In this document: piece by piece, positions 45,015-55,600 of the stretch | How the letters are laid out: every line of letters starts with the position of its first letter | How positions within the stretch are numbered: position 1 is the first letter of the stretch | Assembly (NCBI GenBank): GCA_036873135.1 | Contig: JAPTYO010000022.1 | Span: forward strand, 4,274,979 to 4,338,978 | Direction of reading: 5' to 3' | Source of the DNA: Clarkia xantiana subsp. parviflora | Lineage: Eukaryota; Streptophyta; Magnoliopsida; Myrtales; Onagraceae | DNA: 64,000 nt | Program-made: the position numbers and the translations under genes | Notes under the pieces: model-generated | What the model saw: the letters and a program-made list of their open reading frames with translations, nothing else | Told to the model about the DNA's origin: nothing | The model's database searches: none

Positions 45015-45770
45015 AGAAAGTCGCCTTAAGTGGTGCCCGATAAAGTCGCCTTAAGTGGTGCTCGATAAAGTCGCCTTAAGTGGTGCCTGAAAAAGTCGCC
45101 TTAAGTGGTGCCCAATTTAAAATCGCCTTAAGTGGTGTATGCTATTTATCGTTTAATTCGATGTAAGCCAATCTTATGCCATCAATAAATAAAGAGGTTG
45201 CTTCCAAATAAGAGTTGTCCTTAGATTTATGCTAAGTATAAAAGTCGCCTTAAGTGGTGCACGATGAAAGTCGCCTTCAGTGGTGCACGACGAAAAGTCG
45301 CCTTCAGTGGTGCACGATGAAAGTCGCCTTCAGTGGTGCACGACGAAAGTCGCCTTCAGTGGTGCACGATGAAAGTCGCCTTCAGTGGTGCACGACGAAA
45401 GTCGCCTTCAGTGGTGCAAGATGAAAGTCGCCTTCAGTGGTGCACGAGTCGCCTTCAGTGGTGCACGATGAAAGTCGCCTCCAGTGGTGCACGACGAAAG
45501 TCGCCTTCAGTGGTGCACAATACTTAGATTTATTCTAAGTATCCAAAAGTCGTCTTAAGTGATGCGTGGAACTAAGTCGCCTTAAGTGGTGCGCAGAATT
45601 AAGTCGCCTTAAGCGGTGCGCAGAATTAAGTCGTCTTAAGTGATGCACGATTCTTAGATTTACTCTAAGTAATACAAAGTCGTCTTAAGTGACGCATGGA
45701 ATTAAGTCGTCTTAAGTGATGCACTCAATACTAAGTCGCCTTAAGTGGTGCAAGTTATTAAATCGTCGGG
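45015..45770. repeat. GY4 tandem array after pol
   Basis: More than 20 copies of an approximately 25-bp unit with core GTCGCCTTAAGTGGTG or GTCGCCTTCAGTGGTG and variable linkers. A non-repeat block (45178-45235) contains GCCATCAATAAATAAAGAGG and TTGCTTCC. A small inverted motif, CTTAGATTTATTCTAAGTA and variants, appears three times (about 45221, 45523, 45649). GY5 has a related but rearranged array. Confidence 0.9.
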
Positions 45771-45947
45771 AAGGACGTACGAAAATGTCTTAAATATCGA
45801 AGTTTCGACTTAAGCACATATAAGTAAAGTCACTCGGAGAAGTGCAACAAAAGATCGGAACTAGAGAAGTTTGATATTGATAAGGGCTCAAGGGCCCGAC
45901 GACGACACAAGAGAAGAAGATACAAGGACTCTAAAAGATAAAAATAT
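45771..45947. other. GY4 spacer, no gene
   Basis: Short non-coding gap between the tandem array and the stop of the antisense gene. Confidence 0.5.
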
Positions 45948-48657
45948 TCAAGCTTGGTCCTTGTCGGCAACATCGGCAGCAGCTGGGTCCGCGGAGTCGG
46001 TAGCAGAGGGATCCACAGGATTGGCTTCGGGAGGATTGACCATTGGGGCGTCCGCACTTGGAAGTTCAAAAGCGTCTTCGATAATTACGGGGGTACTCCC
46101 CCCATCACTCTCCTCGGAAAGAGCAAAATACTTCTTCGCAAAGGGAGCGAGGGAAGGAGACTTGTCGAAGTTGATAGCATCCCCGTACTCCAGGTGGAGC
46201 TCCTCAACCGCATTGAAGTGAGTGTTCTCCACCTCCGCGCCAAAGAACTTCATGGCATCAGCTTGGAAGCTCTCCGACCTCCGATAGTCCTCCCGACCCT
46301 TGGCCTCCGCTTCGGCCAGCTGCGCAGGAAATCCCGCGATCAGCTCCTCCAAAGCCTTCTTCTCAAGGACCAGTTGGTCCTCGGCAGCCTTCTTCTCTTG
46401 GGTCATCCGGTCCACAACCGCCCCCCGCTCCTGCCGCTCTTGCCTCAAGAGCCCCTCGAAGTCCGCGATCTGCTGCTGGAGGTCCCGAATCTTCTGATTG
46501 AGGACAGCCAGCTCTTTGGCAAGCTTCCCCCGTGAAGACTGGGAGGCCTTGAGATCCGCCTGAAGCTGCTCGCGGACTCCTCGGTCCCGCTCCCGGGCCT
46601 CATCATAGGCAATGACATACCCGATGAGGCGGTTGAAGTCCCCGAGCTCCTGCAATCAAAAGGAAAAATGTTAAATGACAAACGACCCGATTTATCATCA
46701 ACAAGAAAGAGGCAAAAGTCTCACCTCTATGCGGCGCACAGCCATCTCCCTGACATCCCGCTGCATATGCGTCCGATTGAGGTAATCGGATGCCGCATAG
46801 AAGGCAGAATAGAACCCGCCAGCAGATGCACGGCCAGCTCTTGGTCCTGTTCCCCTTGTGTGAGCGGGACTCCCTGGAGCGTCTGGATAGGAGTCTAGGG
46901 GGCATTCGCCTGTGAAGAATTGAAGGGCCTGTAAAAGTCCCCATCAAGAGCAAGGGGAGAGATAGGACGAAGAATGGAAGGGCACGCCTCCGTCTCGGCC
47001 CGAACAGGGGAAGGAGAGAAGTCGTGGATAGGTGAGAGCTGCCGCTGCTGCGGGGAAGATGAAGGAGGCGGCCCCTGAGGGGTTGGTTTCAAGGGGGATT
47101 GCCCCGCCTTCCGACGCTGTTGAGGGGGGTCAACCCCGCCAGTCTCCTCGGAGGAGTCCAGAGTTTCCACTTGACGAAACTGTTCGCCAGTTGGAGCCTT
47201 CTCTCCAGCTGAGAAAGGCACCCCCGCTGAAGGAGGTGCATCTGCGGAAGCTGCAGCACCCGAGGAAGCTCCCGACCGACCTGCACCTGGAGGATGAAGA
47301 GCTTCAGAAAGGTAGTCAGGAAGTTCATCGGGATTCTTACACCAAATGATACGTCGGAGACGTATTGATCCTTCCCGCGGTAATGATAGTAGCCTGCCTT
47401 CAAGACTCTGGGAGTTTCACCTCTAAGGATTCTTTTGACATCAGCAATGCGGGCTTTTTTGGTCGAGGAAATCAAATCTGACGGAACCATCCTCTTGTAT
47501 GATTTAATAGCAAGTCGGAGTTGTTTACCTTCTTCAGCATTCTGGACATCGAAGAGCTGGTCCAGATCCACCCGCTTCCGCTTGGGCTGCTCCGCTGAAG
47601 GAGACCCCGACCTGGCAGCAGCCTTCTTAGCGGACTTCCTCTTCCGCGAGGGGCGGACAGCATCAGTCTCCCCCTGCTTAAGGAATAGATCGGTCAGCAC
47701 AGATACCTTCTTGGCTGCAAACAATAAACAAAGGAAAGTTAGAAGTTTACCCAAGAGACCATGTTAGAAGGGCCGTCGAAGAGCTGCCCCCCAGAAACAA
47801 TATCGAGGAGTCGGATCCCGACGTGCACCAGGTCCCGCTCCACGAGTGAGTTGGCATTGAGAGGAGTGTAAGACTCCTCCCACCGATAGAGCTGGATAAG
47901 TTGGAGAGTCTCGAAATCCTCGTCAGCATAAGTGTGGAAAGCAGGCGGAGGGTCTGCTACCACCTCCCAGCGAGGCCAGGGAATGGAGGAGTGACGGATA
48001 AAGAAGTAGCTCTTCTTCCAGCTACTATTGTCGGACCCTGTATCGATCAAGAGTCCCCGACCCTTGACCACCTTCTAGGTGTCACTGGTCCAACCGTATC
48101 AGGCAAGCTGCTGCTTACTCCACTTGGGCATCCGGGGGTAGAAGGCGCAAACCCCCGCCTCGTTGCACTTCATCCCATAAAAGGTTCTGAAGAGTTGGAG
48201 GCTGTAGACCCACTTCTGTCGGAGACAGAGGACTTGAAAGGCGTTCCAGAGGCGGATGGCATGGGGAGAAAAGGTGGTGGGGTGTGTTCTGTAATGATGG
48301 CACAGCTCAACCAGACTACCGCAAAAGGGGAACCTGATCCCCGCTGATATCTGTCCCGTAGAGACAAACACCTCCCCTTTCTGGGGACGAGTAACCTCAG
48401 AGTCACTCGAGGGACGATGCCTAGGATATGGGAAACGAGGTTCCCAGGTGATGGTGATGCAACCCTCTCGGAGAGCTGCATCATAGGCAGTATTGGAAAT
48501 CTCATTCGGAGCATAATCAAAATTAAAGGGTTTTCTCCCCTCAGAGCTGGAACCGCTGTCTGAAAAGCAACCAGGGCAAGAAAATACAGTGGGACTCTTG
48601 GAAAAATTAGAAAGAAAAAGACGAACAAGCAACGAAGAGGGATTCCTTACCAGACAT
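45948..48657 (-). pseudogene. GY4 antisense gene, five exons, several stops
   Basis: Opposite to gag-pol. Exon 1 is 48657-48651 (ATG TCT G, then GTAAGG). Intron 1 runs 48650-48560 and ends TTTTCAG. Exon 2 (48559 to about 47755) encodes a domain resembling the plant gypsy-type transposon family (transposase-28-like): VFVSTGQISAGIRFPFC, HPTTFSPHAIRLWNAFQVL, VCAFYPRMP. It has stops at 48099-48101 and 48072-48074 where GY5 has Arg and Trp. Exon 3 (about 47713-47341) is lysine/arginine-rich (RKRKSAKKAA), a possible nuclear signal. Exon 4 (to 46725) is proline-rich with one TAG in place of Trp. Exon 5 (46649-45948) is a long coiled coil with an acidic Pro/Asp/Ala end and stop TGA. Boundaries of exons 3-4 are approximate. 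The function is unknown; DNA or chromatin binding would be a guess. Confidence 0.7.
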
Positions 48658-48819
48658 GATGAAGTAGAGGTTGAAGGAGATGAACGAAACGTCGCCGGAA
48701 AGATGATCGGGAAGACTCTAAAGACCTTCGAAATCGCAGAGCTTGGAATCGCAGAGGAATCGCAGAGACCTTTTGAGAATTCGAAGACGGTAAAAGTTGA
48801 ATTGTGACTATGGCTAGGG

Positions 48820-48827
48820 TTTTATAG
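48820..48827 (-). promoter_or_regulatory. TATA box of the GY4 antisense gene
   Basis: Minus strand CTATAAAA, about 160 bp upstream of the antisense ATG. GY5 has the same motif at the equivalent place. Confidence 0.6.
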
Positions 48828-49200
48828 TCGAAGAAGACGGTTGAAAGGACACTTCGATCTGAGTCGTCGAAGTCGAAGAGTCCTAATCTGGACCGTTGAG
48901 ATGAAACGTGCAGAAGGACAACGGGCGTAATGATGAAACGGCCTGAAAAGCACTTTTTCAGAAAAGGACAGGCACGAAAAATCAGGCACGTGGGTCGAAA
49001 ACGTCACTCCATTATCTACTGCATTTAATGCACTAGGAAACCGAGGAGACCCTTGGGATATAACAGTTATCCACAAAACCCTGAGGAAACGTAGAGGAGA
49101 AGACTGATAAACTGAGTAATTGAACCAAGGAAAAGATCCCCGGCTCTAGTATTGAAAGATCGGGAGTTGAAAGACACGACGAACTAAAAGTCCCTCATGT
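48828..49200. other. GY4 region between antisense promoter and polypurine tract
   Basis: No gene seen. It may hold upstream control sequence of the antisense gene; a similar stretch in GY5 is 61745-62004. Confidence 0.4.
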
Positions 49201-49212
49201 CTTGGGGGCAAA
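49201..49212 (+). promoter_or_regulatory. GY4 polypurine tract
   Basis: CTTGGGGGCAAA directly before the 3' LTR; same tract as in GY2. Confidence 0.8.
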
Positions 49213-49910
49213 TGATGGGTCCGACTATAGCCGTCAGGCCCTTTAACGGCGAGGAAACGGCAAACAGGCCCACCAGGCCCCAAAGTGAAGGTCAAGATGA
49301 CCTAGGAGAAGGGTCCCGACGAAGGGAGTCCCGACAGAGCAAGGTCCCGACAGAGTCGGTCCCGACAGTTGAGCTAGAAGCTCCTGATGAGAAGCCTTTA
49401 AGTAGGCCCCGATGATGAATCCCTGAGAATGATTGGCCCTGTCACGATGACGAGGGGCCCCGAGCGGTGACACAACAAGATAACTCTGGAGTCCCCGACG
49501 GGAGTCGGGACTCGTTATCAGAGGATAAAGCCAAGATATGCGGGGCGTGGCCGAGATACGCGGAACGTGGTTAAGATACACGGAGCGTGGCCGAGATACG
49601 CGGGGCATGGCTAAGATACGCGAGATCACGTACGAGATATGCGGGATACGGGCTAACCACCCCTAACGGTTCGCCAGGTACCTGAGGCATCTCTTTGCCT
49701 ATAAAAGGGCAGGAGATCACCTCAGAAAGACTTACGTTGAGTTGAATACACTCTGAGTTTATTACTTGCCAGTCATACAAGATACTCATTTAAGCATCGG
49801 AGAGGGATTCTGGGTCACCGCCCGGTCTATCCCCTCTTGCAGGATTGCGTGGAGCAAAGGAGCTAGGATTGCCGTCAAAGTCCATACCGGAGTTCCACCG
49901 TGATCCAACA
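49213..49910 (+). repeat. GY4 3' LTR
   Basis: 698 bp, TG...CA, followed by TGCGG. About ten differences from the 5' LTR by eye. Confidence 0.95.
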
Positions 49911-49915
49911 TGCGG

Positions 49916-50220
49916 AAATGTTATATGCGTCTTGTCTTCTGAAGAAAAGCCAATGGCGTTTTCTAGGACAACGTTTTCTTGCTGACTGCCTCTGGGTTTA
50001 TGGATCATCAGGGAAGCGTATATTTCTCTTTCGTATAATGTTTCTCCACCTGCTCCAAAGCCTCCATGTATCACGTGGATGCCTGGAAATTTTGGGCCGT
50101 GCTGTGCGAATAGCACACTGCTTGCTGGCACGGGAGACATTATGGACCTTTTAAGACGTCTAAAGCGCTTCCTGGTTTTTGACGGATTGGCCTTAGTGAG
50201 AGCGTTGTGATCACTCGTCA
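49916..50220 (-). pseudogene. GY3 gag start fused to protease start (gag core missing)
   Basis: Opens at ATG 50220 with MTSDHNALTKANPSKTRKRF, like the GY1 gag start. After some 45 residues it passes into the protease upstream block (IHVIHGGFGAGG, then FSSEDKTHITFP), which in GY1 and GY4 lies after the capsid and zinc knuckle. The frame stays open to the GY4 target site and, if GY4 and one TGCGG are ignored, continues in phase into the protease at 38671. So about 500 codons of gag are absent without loss of frame. Either a clean deletion or a natural gag-less subfamily could explain it. Confidence 0.75.
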
Positions 50221-50250
50221 TGACTTTGCGGTACGGTAGCTTTTTTTGTT

Positions 50251-50271
50251 CGAATCACGTAGACGGCGCCA
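50251..50271 (-). promoter_or_regulatory. GY3 primer binding site
   Basis: Minus strand starts TGGCGCCGTCTACGTGATTC, one base from the LTR; identical to GY1. Confidence 0.75.
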
Positions 50272-50272
50272 A

Positions 50273-51075
50273 TGTTGCGTCCTGGATGAACTGGGTCGTG
50301 AGGACGCGTTTGTTCGTATGGTTGTGCGGGTTTTTGGGCTGTAACCCTTCGTCTGGAAGAGGTTTGGGCCACTGGCGAGTGTTCGGTTGACTCCCGTAAA
50401 GGTCTATGTCTCAAAGCGTGGTTGTGTCTCAAGAGGACGTCTGAGTCTCAGAAGGCGGTGGTCTGTGCATAAATCCGGATGTTTGGGCGACGATTCCTGC
50501 ACAAAGGACCAATTCTAGCACGGAGAGGGGGGGGGGGGGCGGTGCTAGCGGAGCCCTCTCCGAAGCTTAAGTCACTATAGGGCTAAAAGAGTAATTTCTA
50601 GAGAGAGAATATTTCTAGAGAGAAGTCAGAGCTCAAAATACCAAAGTTGGGCAAATGAGAGGATGTGTGAAAATGGGTGGCCAAGGTCTCCTATTTATAG
50701 GCTTCCTTGAGACCGGACCCGGTTTTAAAGCGGTTTGATGACGGTCTAAAAGCAAGCGGTAACCGTCATCATCATTGGTAATATGCGAACTTGACTTCTC
50801 TTCATGTAACGGTAATCGCGTGAACGGTAGTCGCGCAATGCCCGTAGTGCAATCCGGACCTCGTCGAATTTGGGCAATTCGGTGAGGTCCGGATTGCAAG
50901 CAACCCGGAGGTCCGGGTTGCAATGCAATCCGGAGGTCCGGTCCGGGTGTGCGTAAACGCACTTCCGGACTGTTTTTACCCTTTGGGAGACGTTTTTCAA
51001 GTTGTGATTTGATTTTCGGCGTGTTTGCGAGGCCCGAAACGTAAATACGAACTCGAATTGGACACATATCCATCA
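50273..51075 (-). repeat. GY3 5' LTR
   Basis: 803 bp, TG...CA, bounded by GGGCT at 51076. TATA box at 50700-50691 (minus) between GGTCTC and GAGACC. The block 50860-50945 has a different order of the short CCGGAGGTCC repeats than the other LTR. Confidence 0.9.
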
Positions 51076-51080
51076 GGGCT

Positions 51081-51641
51081 GACTTGCAATTCATACTTAC
51101 AATCAATCATGCGAAATTTCTAGACATGGATTCTAGGCAATTTCAATAAGCATAGCATGTCTATCCTATTGCGCATACCATATATTTAAATCCCAGAGCT
51201 CAATGCTCGCAATTTATTATCCAGCTAGCTTGACAAAGTCAAGACGACAGTTCTTATATATGTTGCAAAGAGTAAACAATTGCAATTCAGCCCACTAATT
51301 TAATTCAGTCCCAAAAACATGCATATCCGAGATCCAACCCCATAATCGTAACCAGGTATTAGGGTTTTATCCGAAAACGTGTTAAAACGTAAACCCTAAG
51401 AGCACTATTTAGGTTAACTTTTAAAGTTCGAAAATGTTTTGGATTTAAAATTTGACGTCCTATTTTATTGAACATTTTAAAATTTCCAAAAATTTTGAAA
51501 TTTGGTTCGGTCCTTTTAAAAAAGAAAAATCCTCTAATCGATTCTTCAACGGGACAAAACCTCAGACTGATGTGCACCGAAAATCTCAACTAAGGGTGAG
51601 ACGGTTTCTCTCAAGTTCTTCAATGGAGGTACTTAATTTGA
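51081..51641 (-). other. CO5 leader, right piece
   Basis: Continuation of the CO5 leader, similar to CO1 7560-7960. It runs into a truncated LTR at about 51642 with no primer site between, so the LTR end, primer site and part of the leader were deleted. Confidence 0.65.
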
Positions 51642-51898
51642 TTGATGTGTTAAACCCCTTAGGAGACCCCCTATATATAGCATTGGTGGAGTGGAAAAAA
51701 GTCCACTCCAACCAATGTGGTACATGGTTCGGCCGAACCATGCTAATTAAGAGGGAGGCACAATTATGGGCCTCCCATGTAAATTAGGGATTGGGTCTGG
51801 CCCAATTAACCTAATGTGACAATTACCTAATTAACTTAGGTAATTTCCTTAACATTGACGGGCTACCAATTACGGCGCCATGTCACCACATGCTAACA
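51642..51898 (-). repeat. CO5 5' LTR, truncated
   Basis: About 257 bp matching 18058-18314 of the 3' LTR, ending in CA before AACAA. The inner 110 bp are missing. It retains the long palindrome (51681-51717). Confidence 0.85.
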
Positions 51899-51927
51899 AA
51901 CAATATATCTATAATTGAGAACATTAG

Positions 51928-52591
51928 TTATGGGTTTCGATATAGCCGTCAGGCCCATTAACGGCGACTAAACGGCGAAGAAGGCCCACTGGGCCCCAAA
52001 GAGGCTTAGAAGACCAATACGAGGGGACCCGACAAGGTCGGTCCCGACATACGAGCTGAACGCTCCCGATCCTATGCCTTTAAGTAGGACCCGATGATAT
52101 GCCTTTAAGTAGGCCCCGATGATATGCCTTTAAGTAGGCTCCGATATTGAATCCCTGAGAATGCTGGCCCGGTCCCGATGACGAGGGGCCCCGAGCGGTG
52201 ACCAAAAGAGATAACTCTGGAGTCCCCGACATCCGTCGGGACTTGCCACCAGAGAACGAGGCCGAGAAACACGCCCACTATCAACATAGTGGGGAAGTGG
52301 CCTGAAAAGACGGAACGTGGGCTACATGGCCGAGATTAACGGAACGTGGCAGTTATCTCAAAGGTAACTGAGGTGACCCCTCCCCTATATAAAGGAAGGG
52401 GTTACCTCATGATCAATATGTTGAACATTCACATACTTAATACTTGCTTGCCTGCCTCGAGATACTCATTTAAGCATCGGAGAGGGATTCTGGGTCACCG
52501 CCCGGTCTATCCCCTTCTTGCAGGATTACTTGGAGCGAAGGAGTTCGGACTTCTGTCAAGAACGTACCGGAGTTCCAACCGTGATCCAACA
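51928..52591 (+). repeat. GY5 5' LTR
   Basis: 664 bp, starts TT for TG (mutated) and ends CA. It has three 25-bp units at 52073-52145. The TATA box with inverted repeat lies at 52368-52409. Confidence 0.9.
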
Positions 52592-52592
52592 T

Positions 52593-52608
52593 TGGCACCG
52601 TCTGTGGG
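52593..52608 (+). promoter_or_regulatory. GY5 primer binding site
   Basis: TGGCACCGTCTGTGGG, one base after the LTR. Confidence 0.7.
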
Positions 52609-52620
52609 AAAGAAGCAAAA

Positions 52621-55600
52621 ATGGCTTCTACCCGTTCGATGGCTGGCAAGCAAAAGAAGAGACAAGGACAATCCGGCGGTTCTCGCCACCCTGCTGGGAC
52701 TCTGAATTCAGGCCCGCCGGAGTGCACTGTTGATCGGAATGATCCTCCCCCTGCTGTTTCCCAAACAAGGGGGCATCATGATGATCGTGAAGATTCCATT
52801 CGAAACTCATCGGAGAGCCGAGAAGAGATCCAAGGAGGGACCAGGATGCACCTGCAAAGCCGGACTTGGCAAAGGCTGTGATGGATGCCATGCCAGTATT
52901 TTTGGAAGCTATGGAGGCTCTCTTGGACCGAAGGGAGGCCGCCAAGAAGAAGGAGGAGGAGTTGCCTCCGCCTCCACCGATGGAGAATCGGAACGGGCAG
53001 GAGGCCCAACCTGAGTACCAGGACAAGAGCAAGGAACCTGCCCTAGCGGAGCAGTTCGTGGTCGATGGGCCTGGGCCTGTGCATCATAGGACGATTCCTC
53101 TCAATGGCCCTATCACCCCTGATCAAGTGGTGAAGATCGTGAATATTTGTATGGGGGACCAGAAGAAGATGATGTCAGAGCTGAGGGATCGATCCACTCA
53201 TCCCTTTGTTCCCTGATTGGTGAACACCACTGCCCCGCCAGGACTGGGCATCCCGACAATCAAGGAGTATGATGGCGAGGGAGATCCAGTTCGCCATGTC
53301 CAGAAGCATGTCATGGCTTGTCTAGGCAGAGCCCCTAATGATTATATAGTGTGCGTTTTGTTCCCAGGTACACTTGGTGAGAGGGCCTTGACGTGGTTCT
53401 TCAGCCTTCCCCCAGGATGCATCTCTAGCTAGACCCAGATGCATGATCGCTTCATCCAGCAATACCAGGGCCGTCGGCGTCTCCTGAAAAGCGCGAGGTC
53501 CTTGGCTGAGGTGGTACAGAGGCCCGACGAATCTCTGGTGCATTACTACCAGAGGTACACTGCCAGCGTGGCCGAGATCGATGAGGAAATGTCGGAGGGA
53601 GAGACCATCCGCACCTTCATTCGGAACCTGACTGCACCGTATGGTTCCGACCTGATGCACAGCGTGGCTGAGAAGGCTGTGTGGAACATGGAAGCGCTGC
53701 AGAAGAGGGTGAAGCAGAAAATCGACGTACAGGAGTCGAAGATAGCTTCCGGAGATCTTGACCCCCAGAAAAAAGATGGAGAGTCCATGGGAGCCCGCAC
53801 TGATCGTCATTGTCGCTTTCACCGTGCCAACGGTCACGACACTAACCATTGTCGGGAATTGAATAAAGAGATTGAGAAGCTGATCTAGAAGGGGAAGCTC
53901 AAGGAATTTGTGGCTGGACAACGGGGCCGATCCCGTTCCCGGTCCCGATCGCGGTCCCGTTCCCGATCCCGTGGTCGATCCTTGAAGAAGGATAAGCTCG
54001 AGTCTTCCAATGCCCGCAAGAAGAAGCGGTGAACTATTAATGTGATTCACGGAGGACTTGCTGCAGGAGGAGATACTACGGCAGCTCGGGAGGTCTATGC
54101 TTCTCGGATTCCCATTGCTATGGTGCTGGGCAAGAGGGCCCGAAATTGGACTCCGAAAGAAGAAATGGTGATTCCCTTCTCAGCGGAGGACCTGATAGGT
54201 GTGGAGACCACGCACGATGATGCTCTGGTCGTGACCCTGAACGTGGATGGGTACGAGATGAAGCAGATTCTGATTGATGGAGGGAGTTCCTCCGATATTT
54301 TGTTCATGGACGCACTGCAGGCCATGGGGAAAACCAAGAAGGACTTGAAGCCTGCGGACTTCCCGATGGTCGGATTTTCTGGCTCTACCTCTTACCCGGT
54401 CGGTATGAGTACCTTACCGGTCGAGTTCAGAAGTGGTTGGAAGTCGGAGAAGAGGAACGTAGAGTTCGTGGTGGTCGAGTCTGCGGGGACCTACAACGCC
54501 ATTATCGGGAGGACTACCATCAACCCGTTGGGGGCAATTGCCTCAACTGTCCACCAGAAACTGAAGTTCCCGACTGACCACGGACTCGGGGAGGTCCAGG
54601 GCGATCAGATAGCTTCCAGGAGGTGCTATGTCAATGCCACCCAAAGGAGGAATCGGGAGGCTATGAATGTTTTCCAGACTGACGCTGATCCTCGAGAGGA
54701 GTTTGGGCGTCCCGCCCCGATGGAATAATTGAAGGAGGTCGAGATTGATGGACCTCAGAGAAAGGTGAAAATCGGGTCCGCTCTGTCGGAGGAGACAGCC
54801 CGAGAACTGATTGATTTGCTGAAGGAGTTCAAGGAGCTGTTTGCCTGGTCCCCGAGCGACATGCCAGGAATTTGCCCCGATGTAATTACTCACGAGCTGA
54901 AGATTGATCCCGCGATCAAGCCGGTTCCACAGAGAAGGCGCCCGATGGGTGCCGACAAGAAAATCGCTATTCAGCAGGAGGTGGGCAGGTTTCTCGATGC
55001 TGGATTCATTAAAGAGCTCTGATTCCAGACCTGGGTTGCCAACCCAGACCTGGTGAAGAAGAGCAATGGCAAGTGGCGGATGTGCGTGGATTTCCGTGAC
55101 TTAAACAAGGCATGCCCCAAGGATTGCTATCCGCTCTCGAGGATCGACCAGCTGGTGGATGCCACATAGGGACACGAGCTGCTGAGCTTTATGGATGCCT
55201 ACTCCGGCTACAACCATATCAAAATGTCCAAGGAGGACGCCCCCCACACCGCCTTTTATGCTGATAGTGACATTTATCATTATGACGTTATGCCCTTTGG
55301 ATTGATCAACGCAGGTGCAACTTATCAGAGGATGGTGAACAAGCTGTTCGGGGACATGTTGGGGAAAACAATGGAGGCCTATGTGGACGATATGTTGGTG
55401 AAGTCCCGACAGGCCGAGGATCATGTCCGCAACTTAGCCACAGCGTTCGAGCGAATGAGGCTTCATCAAGTTCGCTTGAATCCGACCATGTGTGCCTTAA
55501 GAGTGCACTCAGGGAAGTTCCTGGGCTTTATGGTGAGCCAGAGGGGAATCGAGTCAACCCTGAGAAACTGAACGCGATCGAAGAGATGAAGTCCCCGACG

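Larger units (their letters stand above)
38677..49910 (+). mobile_element. GY4, youngest and most complete Tat-type element
   Basis: 11,234 bp between TGCGG copies at 38672-38676 and 49911-49915. Order: 5' LTR, primer site, gag-pol (39411-45014), tandem-repeat region (45015-45770), antisense gene (48657-45948), polypurine tract and 3' LTR. Both LTRs are 698 bp and differ at about ten positions by my reading, so it inserted recently compared with its neighbours. It splits the GY3 protease gene. Confidence 0.95.
29272..51075 (-). mobile_element. GY3, Ty3/gypsy Tat element split by GY4
   Basis: Minus-strand element of about 10.6 kb plus the 11.2-kb GY4 insertion. GGGCT flanks lie at 29267-29271 and 51076-51080. 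On its own strand: 5' LTR (51075-50273), primer site (50271-50251), short gag start joined to protease (50220-49916), GY4, protease-RT-RNase H-integrase (38671-34942), 66-bp tandem array, antisense spliced gene (31663-33112 on plus), long tail, polypurine tract and 3' LTR (30075-29272). The LTRs are roughly 97 percent alike by eye. It is inserted in CO5. Confidence 0.9.
17949..51898 (-). mobile_element. CO5, copia element spread over 34 kb by insertions
   Basis: Outer flanks are AACAA at 17944-17948 and 51899-51903. On the minus strand it reads: truncated 5' LTR (51898-51642), leader (51641-51081, then 29266-28716), gag (28715-28303), decayed middle (28302-26857), linker and RNase H (20979-19985), 3' region with MU1, polypurine tract (18327-18315) and 3' LTR (18314-17949). 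GY2 and GY3 (which contains GY4) sit inside it. The RT domain is missing. Junction sequences on both sides of GY2 and GY3 rejoin after removing one duplication copy. Confidence 0.85.

Noticed and set aside
45015..45770. CRISPR-like appearance of the repeat array
   Set aside because: Spacers are not unique, units vary, the genome is a plant and the array lies in an LTR element.
45954..46535. Plus-strand frame of 193 codons in GY4
   Set aside because: It lies opposite the coiled-coil exon of the antisense gene and is a low-complexity Leu/Arg mirror of it.
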